A stretch of DNA of 64,000 nucleotides, from positions 124,001 through 188,000 of the forward strand of contig NZ_JAJIUJ010000049.1 of assembly GCF_020880415.1 (NCBI RefSeq). Direction: 5' to 3'. Position numbers and translations under genes: made by a program. Source of the DNA: Xanthomonas euvesicatoria pv. euvesicatoria (GTDB lineage: Bacteria > Pseudomonadota > Gammaproteobacteria > Xanthomonadales > Xanthomonadaceae). Below, in pieces: positions 10,001 through 20,427 of the stretch. Below the pieces are notes generated by a model, which was given only the letters and a program-made list of their open reading frames with translations, was not told the DNA's origin and did no database searches. Position 1 is the first letter of the stretch. Each line of letters opens with the position of its first letter.

Positions 10001-11266
10001 TACATGGGGCGGACCGGGTTGTCGCTGCAGATCGGGCGGCAGAAGGCGCGGCAGTTCAACGCCAGTACCGGCATTAGCGCGGGCGTGCTGCTGCCGGGCA
10101 CCGAACACGCACCGGTGGGTATCACGGGCGCAGCCGAATGGCGCATGAAAAAGGAATCGGGCATCGAGCATGGCGTGCAAATCCGCGTACCACGGCGGGG
10201 TAAGGGCCAGGAGCTGGAGCAGCGCGCGCAATTCCTGGCCATGTTCGAACACTTGCTGCAACTGGCCGAGCAATCCGGCGACGATGCAGGCCAGTTGAGC
10301 GAGCGCGACTTCCTGGGGGAGCTGCTGGCGCACCACCCCAGCATTACCGTTGGCTTGATCGGCCAGGCCGAACGCAACACTTCGGCCACCGAATCCAGCC
10401 TCAGCGTCGCTGCCGGCGTGCGCGTGGGAAACATGGATGGCCAACCGCGTCGCGCCACCCTGGGCGCGTCGCTCGGCGTGAAAGCGCGGCGCGAAACCTC
10501 CCGGTCGCAGACGCCGATCGAAGGCTACATGACCATGGTGCTGAAGGATTCGAGCGCGCAATCCAGGGTAGAGATCGCAGGGCGCGCATCGGCAAGTGTC
10601 GTCGCCCGGCAGTGGACGGACCCAGGCACCGGCAATGCGCCGCCCACACCAGTGGCGCGGCTGTCCATGGCCACGCTTGATCTCGGCTACAGCAGGGAAC
10701 TGCGCTCGGCCGGCAGCACGACGTTCTCCACCTTGTGGATGTTCAACAACGAAATCGATCCCGTGCGCACCGATCGTGGCTTCGAATTCTTCAATTTCGC
10801 CTCATTCGAACGCGAAGTGAAGCGCAACTGGCAGTTATGGACCCACTACGGAATCTCCAAACTGCAGGGCAAGGTCGATGACCAGCGGCTCTATATGGTG
10901 GCCGAGCGCCAGTTGCAGGACTTCATCGACCGGGTCCGCCTCCACATGCAAGACAACAAGTTCGCCTCGCTGATCGTGGACTGGGTGTTGCAGGCAGAGG
11001 CTGCACCACGCCTGGACGCGCTGCGCGCGCAGGCCCAGCTATTGCGGGTCGCCGGATGCGAAGCGCAAGCGGCAGAAGCCGATCGCGCGTTCGATGAGCT
11101 GATCAGCCACCCAAGCATTTGGGAACCGACCATTTTGATCCTGCGCGAAAAGGGCAAACGCCAGCGCGAACGTGGCCTCGATTTCTTCATCAAACGCCAG
11201 ACCAACCAGGCAGCGGAGGCGAGTCGGACGGTTGGTCAGTGGATCCCGTACGAGCCAGTCCCGTAG
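7100..11266 (+). CDS. xopZ: Type III secreted effector, XopZ family
   Basis: 1388-residue protein with no signal peptide or membrane segment. The N-terminal 60 residues are rich in Ser, Pro, Arg and Ala (MPRIPLRPSV start), as expected for a type III secretion signal. Long helical, coiled-coil-prone stretches rich in Ala, Gln, Arg and Glu occupy about residues 150-240 and 290-450. I recognise no enzyme motif. Size, the HrpX-type promoter upstream and the position beside rarA/lolA/ftsK fit XopZ (HopAS-related), a large Xanthomonas effector linked to suppression of host basal defence. The ATG at 7100 is chosen; an in-frame TTG at 7031 would add 23 residues. The frame is open throughout with no sign of decay. 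The family name is recalled, not searched. Confidence 0.72.
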   Translation: MPRIPLRPSVIAACLPGMAETIAHPSKPSARRQTHNKLATPDPCAFEAELIQAQEDPLGWSATLLEQARQPSVVDPGLKAAPKRKHALPRPCRKAAERLGLSSGSPEPHTSLLRYSSVQYARDTPAGPSDRNADAARDLRAAPLLSNATQHLNEALIARLEQSNNDLAARIWRRRQDELCYAHAQTLQAAREQLALRARRAANLSDSINALTHERAELLQQLHGCNAQTDAVAAAIHDLESDILSARAALNALPHDQPSRGVAAHAGPSSADAQQGVDRLQLQRACTRLEHAVQQARARGDALAKAVFFGRGSAQAAQAEQALAEANAEIDRLRSAYAQARDALQSDQAGNSANRPASRTLGSHLAAERNREVEALRTRLGRNENMLTLQRTHAERCRRHARRLQQRLDQVEAKLQQARHSSRINTEEVWQHEQTVNALEAANGDMQRVAEHAAAQPPADEARPVAAEIVADTMDALLGALPGFREETIDPVSRQVLRAWADGLHGRSAAFGGDALQPVDALRIALQALAIASEGAAAAAADVLRRLGMVRLRELIPPPQVSIAAEAAQPMEIVTACVGLLASVPRGMQVLSHMLREEATPPSREWLEAAQVHLRASHRLALTPDAEQAERSWLGDAQMGARHAVHGDSPLQGLQSATDAQRSAFHAFRNGYETTRAGSPYARVNACLQMFAQWAVAGSGRRGRRALNPFNALELGMKVGASEALPTAVRRANDAFREAAGHLTSWLVARRQIQLAGGRMPSQDELAMQALLEYVQWLPHEQNATDLTFTAKVLGTIERRAQELQRSVAASVNETDDLQPAACHPAIASAWGALRAGRMRLPETLRLIQRGLLDHAGQPSDLPVGAATLDEELASDARTHFHQAIGHASRLLHEGDTSRVRSPRALFECLRNLLERLEWRDKLRLTEQRVIGLNTTPLSAALAIIPSGLGLKLSAGGQTSSDRSVEIYMGRTGLSLQIGRQKARQFNASTGISAGVLLPGTEHAPVGITGAAEWRMKKESGIEHGVQIRVPRRGKGQELEQRAQFLAMFEHLLQLAEQSGDDAGQLSERDFLGELLAHHPSITVGLIGQAERNTSATESSLSVAAGVRVGNMDGQPRRATLGASLGVKARRETSRSQTPIEGYMTMVLKDSSAQSRVEIAGRASASVVARQWTDPGTGNAPPTPVARLSMATLDLGYSRELRSAGSTTFSTLWMFNNEIDPVRTDRGFEFFNFASFEREVKRNWQLWTHYGISKLQGKVDDQRLYMVAERQLQDFIDRVRLHMQDNKFASLIVDWVLQAEAAPRLDALRAQAQLLRVAGCEAQAAEADRAFDELISHPSIWEPTILILREKGKRQRERGLDFFIKRQTNQAAEASRTVGQWIPYEPVP

Positions 11267-11381
11267 CGTGGTGGCATCGCTCCTGTGCGGGTGCATCTGT
11301 CAGGTCACGACAACTGCTGCGCACTCGCAGGCACAGCCGCTCGCTGCGCCATGCGTTCATCCCGAGAGCCCCGCAGACGCT

Positions 11382-12011
11382 TTACTGCGCGTCGCCCACC
11401 ACATCCACGCCCTTGGCCGGCGTATAGCGGAAGGTGTCTGCAGCAAACGCCGGGTTGCGCTTCCAGCCGCTAAAGCTGATCGCGGTGCGTTGGCCGACTG
11501 CGTCCACCACTTCCATCCTGGCCAGGCCATCCTTGCTGAACCCCAGCGAGGCGATCTGGAAGCTGGCGTCGGTGTCCACCTTGGGCGTCAGCGACAACCA
11601 TTGCAGGCCGTCGCGTGGCGCGGCTTCTTCGCTGACATCGTACTTCTTGTCCAGAAGCGCCGGGTCGATCAATGCAACCAGCGGGCTGTTCTGTTCTTCG
11701 CTGCCCTGTGCGCGCACGGTGACCTGCTCCAGATCCGGATCCAATACCCAGACCTTCTTGCCGTCGGCCACGATCAGCTGCTTATAGGGCTTGGCGTATT
11801 CCCAACGGAACTGACGCGGTGTCGCCAGTGCGACCCGCCCGCTCGAAGTTTCCTTGACCCGGCCTTTCGCGTCGGTCACCCGCTGACTGAACTGCCCATC
11901 CAGTCCCTTCAACCCTCGCGTGAAGGTGTCCAGCTCCTGGCGCGCACCGGCAAAGGCGGTACTGGCGAACAGAGCAGTGGCAAGGACGGCATAACGGAGC
12001 TGGCGATGCAT
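11382..12011 (-). CDS. lolA: Outer-membrane lipoprotein carrier protein LolA
   Basis: 209-residue periplasmic chaperone that carries lipoproteins from the LolCDE transporter to LolB at the outer membrane. A signal peptide (HRQLRYAVLATALFASTAFA) precedes the mature domain starting near GARQELDTF. The conserved stretch GKVKETSSGR-like / PRQFRWEYAKP is present. The ATG at 12011 is preferred because GGAAGA lies 7 bases before it and the signal peptide then starts at once; in-frame ATGs at 12032 and 12053 lack a ribosome site. The gene follows ftsK and the DUF3857 gene on the same strand. Confidence 0.87.
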   Translation of the reverse strand: MHRQLRYAVLATALFASTAFAGARQELDTFTRGLKGLDGQFSQRVTDAKGRVKETSSGRVALATPRQFRWEYAKPYKQLIVADGKKVWVLDPDLEQVTVRAQGSEEQNSPLVALIDPALLDKKYDVSEEAAPRDGLQWLSLTPKVDTDASFQIASLGFSKDGLARMEVVDAVGQRTAISFSGWKRNPAFAADTFRYTPAKGVDVVGDAQ

Positions 12012-12117
12012 CGCGGTCTTCCAGAAGGACATGCGTAGATTCTGATACTTCATAGATGAATGGGCGAGCGCTATCGCACGGCATGTTCAGATGGCGGCGT
12101 GTGCGCGGCAATTCGCC

Positions 12118-14046
12118 TCATCGTGCCGTCTGCACCCTGGACAGATCGCCATAGACGATCTGCCCGCGAAACCCGCGCCGCACCTGTTGGTAGAGCTCGC
12201 GAAACGCACGGTAATCCTGCGGCTGGCACAACGCCTGTGGCCCGCGCACGGCGGCACGCTGCAGGCGATGCACGGCGGTGACCGTCTGCCCCTGCCGTGT
12301 CCACTCAACCACGTATTCGCCGGCGGCATTGCGAAAGGTGCTGCTGCGCGGAATGGCGATGATCGGCACCGTCTCGGGAAAGCTCACCACGTAGGTTTCT
12401 TCGCGCACGCTGTCGTTGCAGTAAAACGGGGTCAGATTGTTTTCGGCCGAGGTGGTGGTGTAGATGGCGCGCGTTGACTCGGCACCTGGCATATCCGGCA
12501 AGGTCATGCCGCCGACCACCGAGAAATCCACCGCGTCCTTGGCCTGGAAGGTGTAGCGGTAGTTGAACGGTGCATCCAGATCCAGCGGGTCGCCCTGAAT
12601 CAGCAGATCGCCGGTGCCGTCGAAACCGGACTGGGCAAGGATCGACTCTTCGATCCGGTTGCGATTCTGCGCATTGAGCTGCACGAACATCGCGCGCAAG
12701 CCCACTTCGCCGGTCTGCCCGCTGTCGAGCGTGGTGGTGCCCTGCAGATCGCCTTGCGGCGTGAACCGGTATTCGGTGCGGGCGACATAGCGATTGACCT
12801 TGCGGTCGTTCGGCGGCGTCTGCGTGACCTTGCCATCGCGCGTATGCACCACCGGCGCGCCGAGATCGCCGGCCGGCAACTGGCCGAAGCGTGCGTAGGG
12901 GTTGGTCGAGTCCACGTACAGATCGAATGCGGGAATGTAGGTGATGGCGTGGTTGAAGCGGCCCAGCACCGGGATCTGCGGCAAGGTCGGGCCGCCCTCT
13001 GCCCCAATCAGCACCGGTGTGCTGGCAATCCCCTTGGCGGCAAGCAGGGCCTCCAGAATCACGGTGTGGTCTTTGCAATCGCCGTAATGGTTGGCCAGGA
13101 TGCTCTCGGCGCTGTTGGGTTCCAGCCCACCATTGCCCAGATACACCGCCACATAGCGGATGTTGCGCGCCACCCATGCATACAGCGCGGCAGCCTGCGC
13201 GCGCGGGGAATCGATACCGCGGGTGACCTCATCGGCCAGCGCCTGGATCGCCGGCGTCACCGCCGCAGCGCGCCCGCCTTTGACGTGGTACGCCAGGCCC
13301 ATCTGCGACCAGCTGTCGAAGGTGCTGGCCATCAAGGTGGGGCTGAACTCCCAGGTCGCAGCGCTCCAGTTCTGGTTTTTCATCGGCGCGGTGCGCTGGT
13401 AGCGCCACTCCCAGCGTGCCTGGTCGCCGCGCACCACCGGCTTGGTGCTGCCCTGCAGCCCGCGTGCAGAAAGATGCATCGGCAGCCCCTTCGGCGCGAC
13501 CAACGTAATCACCGCATCGTCGTACTGCGCGAAGACGCTGAAGGTCTCCCACAGGCTGAAGTAACCGGGGAAATACGGCGTGTTCTGTGCCCGCCGCACG
13601 CGGTACACAATGCGCGCGCCCGGCGCCAGATTCGGGAACACCACCACTTTCACCTTGCGGTCGGCATACATCGCTGCCGAGGCGCTGGAATAGCTTTCCT
13701 GGGTATAGATCTTGTCGGCCGCCACGTCCTGGCGCAGCCCTTCGGCCGTGACGGTATACGCCTGCAGCACATCGAGCGTTTCCATCTTCTCGCTATAGCT
13801 CAGCCGGACCTGGCTGAACTGCTCCACGGCCGACTTGGTCTTGAGCAGGATCTCGTATTCGTCGGTTTCGACGCTGCTGGCGTCGGCGCGCACCTCGTAG
13901 TCGGCGCGGTAGCGCACGAAACTGTAATTGGTGTCGGCCTGCGTGCGTGTTGCAGCACTGGCAGTGGGCGCGGGCCGTTGCTGTGCCTGGGCAAGCAGCG
14001 GGAGACAGAGGAGCAGCACGAGCACTAACGAGGGACGATGCAACAT
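12118..14046 (-). CDS. DUF3857 / transglutaminase-like exported protein
   Basis: 642-residue protein with an N-terminal signal peptide (LVLVLLLCLPLLAQAQ). A DUF3857 domain spans about residues 50-220. It is followed by a transglutaminase-like core with Cys in the motif NHYGDCKDHTVILEALL, where Cys, a later His (RFNHAITYIP) and Asp (DLYVDSTNPYARFG) form the expected triad. The C-terminal part is beta-rich (DUF2569/3858-like). Substrate unknown; the location is probably periplasmic. It sits between ftsK and lolA on their strand, a position not filled in E. coli. The domain call is firm; no function is claimed. Confidence 0.8.
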   Translation of the reverse strand: MLHRPSLVLVLLLCLPLLAQAQQRPAPTASAATRTQADTNYSFVRYRADYEVRADASSVETDEYEILLKTKSAVEQFSQVRLSYSEKMETLDVLQAYTVTAEGLRQDVAADKIYTQESYSSASAAMYADRKVKVVVFPNLAPGARIVYRVRRAQNTPYFPGYFSLWETFSVFAQYDDAVITLVAPKGLPMHLSARGLQGSTKPVVRGDQARWEWRYQRTAPMKNQNWSAATWEFSPTLMASTFDSWSQMGLAYHVKGGRAAAVTPAIQALADEVTRGIDSPRAQAAALYAWVARNIRYVAVYLGNGGLEPNSAESILANHYGDCKDHTVILEALLAAKGIASTPVLIGAEGGPTLPQIPVLGRFNHAITYIPAFDLYVDSTNPYARFGQLPAGDLGAPVVHTRDGKVTQTPPNDRKVNRYVARTEYRFTPQGDLQGTTTLDSGQTGEVGLRAMFVQLNAQNRNRIEESILAQSGFDGTGDLLIQGDPLDLDAPFNYRYTFQAKDAVDFSVVGGMTLPDMPGAESTRAIYTTTSAENNLTPFYCNDSVREETYVVSFPETVPIIAIPRSSTFRNAAGEYVVEWTRQGQTVTAVHRLQRAAVRGPQALCQPQDYRAFRELYQQVRRGFRGQIVYGDLSRVQTAR

Positions 14047-14196
14047 GGGTCTCGATCACGGCGGGCCGGAGCGGCCCTCACCCACAGGGTAGCCGTTGTG
14101 CCAGGCAATGACAGGCACGGGCTTCCAACAATGCGGCATTGCTGCAGGCGCCCGATCGGAAGCTGCACATAAAACGCGCCACGACATCGCCGGCGC

Positions 14197-16554
14197 CTAC
14201 TTCGGCGGCGGCGGTGCCAGCACGGTACGGTCGCCATTGTGCTCGGGCGGGCTGACGACGCCGGCCGCCTCCATCGCTTCGATCAGACGCGCGGCACGGT
14301 TGTAGCCGATCTTCAAACGCCGCTGCACGCCGGAAATCGACGCACGCCGGGTCTCGGTGACGATGCGCAAGGCTTCGTCGTACAAGGGATCCGATTCGTC
14401 GCCGCCACCGCCGCTGCTTTCCGGCAAGCCGGTGGCACCGACCACGGTGCCATCGCCCATGGTCTGCACTTCGTCCAGCACGCCTTCGACGTAGGACACC
14501 GGCCCGCTGGCCTTGAGATGCTCGACCACGCGATGCACTTCCTCGTCGCTGACGAAAGCCCCGTGCACGCGATCCGGCAGCGCGGTGCCGGGCGGCAGGT
14601 ACAGCATGTCGCCGTTGCCCAGCAGCGCCTCGGCGCCGGACTGGTCCAGGATGGTGCGCGAGTCGATCTTGGAGCTGACCTGGAACGCCACGCGGGTGGG
14701 GATATTGGCCTTGATCAGGCCGGTGATCACGTCCACCGATGGCCGCTGCGTGGCCAGGATCAAGTGGATGCCGGCCGCACGCGCCTTCTGCGCCAGGCGC
14801 GCGATGAGCTCTTCGACCTTCTTGCCGACGATCATCATCATGTCGGCGAATTCGTCGATGAAGATGACGATGAACGGCAGCGTTTCCAGCGGCCGGGGCG
14901 CTTCGCCCAGTTCCGGGTTCGGCTTGAACAGCGGGTCCATCATCGGCTGGCCGGCGTCGATGGCGTCCTTGACCTTCTTGTTGAAGCCGGCCAGGTTGCG
15001 CACGCCCACCGCGCTCATCAGCTTGTAGCGGCGCTCCATCTCGGCCACGCACCAGCGCAGGCCGTTGGCGGCCTCCTTCATGTCGGTGACCACCGGCGCC
15101 AGCAGGTGCGGGATGCCCTGATAGACGCTCAACTCGAGCATCTTCGGGTCGATCATCAGCATCCGCAGTTCCTTGTGCGAGGCCTTGAACAGCAGGCTGA
15201 GCACCATCGCATTGACCGCCACCGACTTGCCCGAGCCGGTCGTACCGGCGACCAGCAAGTGCGGCATGCGCGCCAGGTCGGCCACGGTCGGGCGCCCGGC
15301 AATATCCTTGCCCAGGGCCAGCGTCAGCGGGCTGGCCGACTTGTCATACTCCTTGGAGCGCAGCAATTCGGAGAGGAAGATCATCTCCCGGCTGACATTG
15401 GGAATTTCCAGGCCGATCACCGACTTGCCCGGGATTACGTCCACCACGCGCACCGATTTCACCGACAACCCGCGCGCGATGTCCTTGTCCAGCGAGCTGA
15501 TCTGGCTGACCTTGACGCCCGGCGCCGGCTCGATCTCGAAGCGGGTGATCACCGGGCCCGGATAGGCCCCGACCACCTGCGCCTCGATGCGGAAGTCCTT
15601 GAGCTTGAACTCGATCTGGCGCGACAGCGTTTCCAGCGTCTCTTCCGAATAGCCCTTGGTCTGCGGCTTGGGGTCGTCCAGCAGCGCCAGCGGCGGCAGG
15701 TCCGAGCCGTCGGTGCTGACGCCCTGGAACATCGGAATCTGGGTGTCGCGCTTGGCGCGCTCGCTCTTTTCAACCACCGGCGCCGGCGGCGGCTCGATCT
15801 TGACCGGCTCGCGCTTGGCCTGCTTGACCGCATCGACCTTGCGCACTTCCTCGCGTTCTTCGCGCATCACCCGGGTCTGCTGCCACTCGGTGGCCTGATG
15901 GGTCTTGCGCTGCATTAGCGGCCCCAGCGCCAGCACCCACTTGCCGATGCGCTCCATCACCGCAAACCACGACAAGCCGGTCGCCAGGGTGATCGACACC
16001 AGCAGCAGCACCAACACGAACAAGTTCGCGCCCAAGGAACCGAAGCCGGAACTGAGCGAGCCGGCGACCAACTTGCCCAGGATGCCGCCGGCCTCGGCCA
16101 CCTCGCCCCGGAACAGGCGCAGGTGCAGGAAGCCGGTCGAGGAAATCAGGAACCCCACCATCCCAACCAGGCGCAGCGCCGGCCCCAGGTCGCTTTGGCT
16201 CTGCTCCTCGCGCTCGCCGATCAAGGCGATCCAGGCGACCGCTCCCAACAGCACCGGCAGCAGGAAGGCCACATACCCGAACAGCTGCAGCAGCACGTCG
16301 GCCGCCAGGGCGCCGAATCGGCCGCCCATGTTATGGATCGGCGCAACCAGATTGCCGGTGCGCGACCAACCCGGATCGGTCGCCGAGTAAGTGAACAGGC
16401 TGGCCAGCAGATACAGCAGCAACGGCGCCACCGCGATCAAGGCCAGATCGCGCCAGAGCTTCTGCCGCCGCGGATTGTCCGCCACCGCCGTCTTGCGCGA
16501 CGACGGTTTGCCCTCTGCGGGCTTGCTGCTGCGTTCGGGAACCTGCTTTGCCAC
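14197..16554 (-). CDS. ftsK: DNA translocase FtsK
   Basis: 785-residue septal DNA pump that clears the dif region and activates XerCD at division. Four transmembrane helices lie in residues about 30-190. A short charged linker (about 220-300) replaces the long linker of E. coli FtsK. The alpha/beta motor carries Walker A GTTGSGKS (about 436-443) and Walker [13 protein letters not shown]. The C-terminal gamma winged helix (YDEALRIV ... [14 protein letters not shown]) reads KOPS sites. The protein ends in a proline run. Upstream, a terminator-like hairpin on this strand lies between any distal promoter and the start. Confidence 0.95.
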   Translation of the reverse strand: MAKQVPERSSKPAEGKPSSRKTAVADNPRRQKLWRDLALIAVAPLLLYLLASLFTYSATDPGWSRTGNLVAPIHNMGGRFGALAADVLLQLFGYVAFLLPVLLGAVAWIALIGEREEQSQSDLGPALRLVGMVGFLISSTGFLHLRLFRGEVAEAGGILGKLVAGSLSSGFGSLGANLFVLVLLLVSITLATGLSWFAVMERIGKWVLALGPLMQRKTHQATEWQQTRVMREEREEVRKVDAVKQAKREPVKIEPPPAPVVEKSERAKRDTQIPMFQGVSTDGSDLPPLALLDDPKPQTKGYSEETLETLSRQIEFKLKDFRIEAQVVGAYPGPVITRFEIEPAPGVKVSQISSLDKDIARGLSVKSVRVVDVIPGKSVIGLEIPNVSREMIFLSELLRSKEYDKSASPLTLALGKDIAGRPTVADLARMPHLLVAGTTGSGKSVAVNAMVLSLLFKASHKELRMLMIDPKMLELSVYQGIPHLLAPVVTDMKEAANGLRWCVAEMERRYKLMSAVGVRNLAGFNKKVKDAIDAGQPMMDPLFKPNPELGEAPRPLETLPFIVIFIDEFADMMMIVGKKVEELIARLAQKARAAGIHLILATQRPSVDVITGLIKANIPTRVAFQVSSKIDSRTILDQSGAEALLGNGDMLYLPPGTALPDRVHGAFVSDEEVHRVVEHLKASGPVSYVEGVLDEVQTMGDGTVVGATGLPESSGGGGDESDPLYDEALRIVTETRRASISGVQRRLKIGYNRAARLIEAMEAAGVVSPPEHNGDRTVLAPPPPK

Positions 16555-16663
16555 CTGTAGCCAGACCTTAGAAAAATGCTGTTAGTGTTTGATAATAAAC
16601 GACTGAAGCCACGGTTTCAGCAGTTGCATGCGCCCTGGCCATCCAACCAAGCGCCGCTCAACG

Positions 16664-16686
16664 AAAAACGCCGCACAAGGCGGCGT
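16664..16686 (-). terminator. Terminator-like hairpin upstream of ftsK, minus strand
   Basis: Seven-base-pair stem acgccgc (16668-16674) / gcggcgt (16680-16686) with a 5-base loop and five A at 16664-16668 that read as U on the minus strand. The gene to its right, trxB, runs the other way, so no annotated gene ends here. It would stop a short minus-strand RNA started within 16690-16840, or attenuate a long ftsK leader. The interval 16687-16837 has no open frame worth calling. Confidence 0.55.
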
Positions 16687-16750
16687 CGAGCACGTGGTTG
16701 GAGCGGAGCATTCCATCTGCGGTTCAAGCAGTTCCATCGCGCCGCCTTGA

Positions 16751-17806
<1,056 letters not shown>

Positions 17807-17863
17807 GATGGCGCCTGATTGCCGGCCGCGCCACGCGGCCAGCATCGCCAAGGGGCTGCCCGC

Positions 17864-18985
17864 ATGGGCATAACCGCACGCTGGTGTCGCCAGCTGGACG
17901 AGTTGCCGGCCGGCGCCTGGGATGCGCTGCACGATGGCACGCATCCCTTTATCAGCTACGCATTTCTGCAAGGCCTTGAACGTGAGGGTTGCCTGCGCCC
18001 GGATTGGGGATGGAACCCGCTGCACCTGACCTTGTGGGAGGGTGACACTCTGGTCGCCGCGGCTCCCGGCTACCTCAAGAACAACTCGCACGGCGAGTTC
18101 GTCTTCGACCATGCCTGGGCGCATGCGTACGCGCGCTATGGCCAGGACTACTTCCCCAAATGGCTGTGTGGGGTGCCCTACTCGCCCGTCACCGGCCCGC
18201 GCCTGCTCGGTGCGCCCACGTGGCGCGGCCACCTGCTGAAGGCGATGCGCGAGCTGGTGGAGCGCAGCGGACTGTCGTCGGCGCATGTGAACTTTTACCC
18301 CGCTGGTGAAGACGCCGCCTTCGATGCCGACTGGCTGGAACGCAACGACCTGCAGTACCACTGGCACAACGCCAGCGGCTGGGGCGACTTCGAGACGTTC
18401 CTGTCGGCGATGGATCACAAGCACCGCAAGAACATTCGCCAGGAACGCGCCAAGGTGCAGCGCGCCGGCGTGCAACTGCGCGTGGTGCACGGTGATGAGG
18501 CCAGCGATGCGGAGCTGGCCGCGATGTACGGCTTTTATCTCAAGACCTTCAACGAGTACGGCAACTCGCCCGCGCTGACGCCGCAGTTCCTGCAGCACCT
18601 GGCCACGGCCATGCCGCGCCAGCTGGTGATGTTCCTGGCCGACCTCGATGGGCAACCCATCGCCGGTGCACTCTGCCTGCGCGGGCAGCACACTTTGTAC
18701 GGCCGCTACTGGGGCGGTGAAGCCCTGCCCGGCCTGCATTTCGAGACCTGCTACTACCAGGGCATCGAATATTGCCTGCGCGAAGGCCTGACCCGCTTCG
18801 AACCTGGCGCACAAGGCCAGCACAAGATCGCGCGCGGCTTTCTGCCGACGCTGGTGCGCAGCCGCCACTGGATTGCCGATCCGGGCTTTCGCGAGCCGCT
18901 GGCGGACTGGTGCGCGCAAGAGCGGGCCGAGGTCGAGCAGCACGCCGCCGCCCTGCTGCGCCATTCGCCGTTCCGCCAAGCGTGA
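17864..18985 (+). CDS. FemAB/GNAT-like peptidogalycan-type N-acyltransferase (DUF482 family)
   Basis: 373-residue cytosolic protein of the PF04339 type, related to FemAB and GNAT acyltransferases. Visible signatures are HPFISYAFLQGLE near the N-terminus, KHRKNIRQERAKV in the middle, and QGIEYCLREGL followed by FEPGAQGQHKIARGF near the end. The substrate is unknown. The ATG at 17864 has AAGGGG 9 bases upstream; a TTG at 17819 in the same frame is less likely. It starts 57 bp after trxB and may be co-transcribed with it. Confidence 0.8.
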   Translation: MGITARWCRQLDELPAGAWDALHDGTHPFISYAFLQGLEREGCLRPDWGWNPLHLTLWEGDTLVAAAPGYLKNNSHGEFVFDHAWAHAYARYGQDYFPKWLCGVPYSPVTGPRLLGAPTWRGHLLKAMRELVERSGLSSAHVNFYPAGEDAAFDADWLERNDLQYHWHNASGWGDFETFLSAMDHKHRKNIRQERAKVQRAGVQLRVVHGDEASDAELAAMYGFYLKTFNEYGNSPALTPQFLQHLATAMPRQLVMFLADLDGQPIAGALCLRGQHTLYGRYWGGEALPGLHFETCYYQGIEYCLREGLTRFEPGAQGQHKIARGFLPTLVRSRHWIADPGFREPLADWCAQERAEVEQHAAALLRHSPFRQA

Positions 18986-19253
18986 TCGCCCTGCGGCGGC
19001 TTCTCCACCCATCCCGGGTCGATACATCGCACCGCCGCCGCACAAATCCAGGCACCGCCTGACGTGGCAGGCCGACGTGGCAGGCCTCTGCGCCGTCGCG
19101 CGAGACCCGTTCATCAGTCCTCATCGTAGCCCTTGCGCAAGCCGCGCATTTGCCGTGCCTGGTACCCGATCATTCCGAACTTGCGGACGCTACCGCAGAA
19201 TATGCTAGCGTTGACTATTGATTCGGGCATGTCGCCCGCACCGGAATCGGCCC

Positions 19254-20297
19254 ATGAAGCAAACGGTGTTGGTCACCGGCGGTAGTGGCTATGTCGCCTG
19301 CCGGCTGGTGAAGCAGTTGCTGGAAGCGGGCGACACCGTGCACGCCACCGTGCGCAGCCTGCACGATTCGCCCAAGCTGCGGCCTTTACGGCAGCTGCAG
19401 GCGGACCACCCGGACCAATTGCGGTTGTTCGAAGCAGACCTGCTGGTACCCGGCTCCTTCGTCGGTGCGATGCAGGGCTGCTCTGTGGTGCATCACGTCG
19501 CCTCGCCGTTCCTGATGCCGGAAAAGATCAAGAACGGCCGCACCCAACTGCTGGAACCCGCGCTGCAAGGCGTCAGGAACGTGCTGACCACGGTGAACGC
19601 GACTTCCAGCGTCGAGCGGGTGGTGCTCACGTCCACCATCGGCGCGATCTTCGGCGACTACCGCGACGTGCTGGACATGCCCGGGCAAACGCTGTCAGAA
19701 GCCTTCTTCAACACCACCAGCAGCCTCGATCACAATCCCTACCACTACTCCAAGGTGGTCGCCGAGCAGGAGGCGTGGGCCATGTACCGTGCGCAGCAGC
19801 GCTGGGACCTGGTCTGCATCAATCCCGGCCTGGTGCTCGGTCCGTCCCCGGCCGCAGGCTCGGATTCGGGCAGCCTGTTCCTGCTCGACGAACTGATGCG
19901 CGGCCTGTTCTTCTATGGCGTGCCGGACCTGAGCTTTGCCACGGTGGACGTGCGTGAAGTTGCCAACGCACACATCGCCGCGGCCAAGCGGCCCAGCGCG
20001 CACGGCCGCTACATCGTCGCCTCGGCACAGATGATCTCGTTCCTGGAAATCGCGCGGTTCCTGCGCAAGGTCCACCGCCGCCCTTACCTGTTGCCGCGTC
20101 TGCAGATTCCCGGTTTGGCGTTGCGGCTACTCGGCCCCTTCTTCGGGCTGAGCCCCAAGTACATTCGCAATCATCTCGGCATCCGCTTCGGCCTGGACAA
20201 CCGGCGCTCGCGCCAGGAATTGGGCGTGGACTACCGTCCGGTCGAGCAGACCTTGCACGAGCACTACGCCAGCTGGGACCGGCAGCGACGGGCTTGA
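19254..20297 (+). CDS. NAD(P)-dependent epimerase/dehydratase, dihydroflavonol-reductase-like
   Basis: 347-residue extended short-chain dehydrogenase. The nucleotide-binding loop is TGGSGYVACRLV, in which the third glycine of the usual TGxxGxxG is replaced by Ala. The catalytic YxxxK is YHYSK with upstream TSTIGA serine. The fold resembles plant and bacterial dihydroflavonol-4-reductases, but the true substrate is unknown. The ATG at 19254 places the Rossmann strand at the N-terminus; an upstream in-frame ATG at 19218 adds 12 unrelated residues. The interval 18986-19253 shows no other gene. Confidence 0.8.
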   Translation: MKQTVLVTGGSGYVACRLVKQLLEAGDTVHATVRSLHDSPKLRPLRQLQADHPDQLRLFEADLLVPGSFVGAMQGCSVVHHVASPFLMPEKIKNGRTQLLEPALQGVRNVLTTVNATSSVERVVLTSTIGAIFGDYRDVLDMPGQTLSEAFFNTTSSLDHNPYHYSKVVAEQEAWAMYRAQQRWDLVCINPGLVLGPSPAAGSDSGSLFLLDELMRGLFFYGVPDLSFATVDVREVANAHIAAAKRPSAHGRYIVASAQMISFLEIARFLRKVHRRPYLLPRLQIPGLALRLLGPFFGLSPKYIRNHLGIRFGLDNRRSRQELGVDYRPVEQTLHEHYASWDRQRRA

Positions 20298-20427
20298 GCC
20301 AGCTGGGTGCTCCGCAGGCGCACCTGTACCATCGCCGGAACCGAACCAGGCACCTGCCCATGCCCTTTGCCGCTCCATTTCCATGCCTGCGTGGCGCGCC
20401 GTGGCGATCCGGCCGGTGGCCGGCGTG

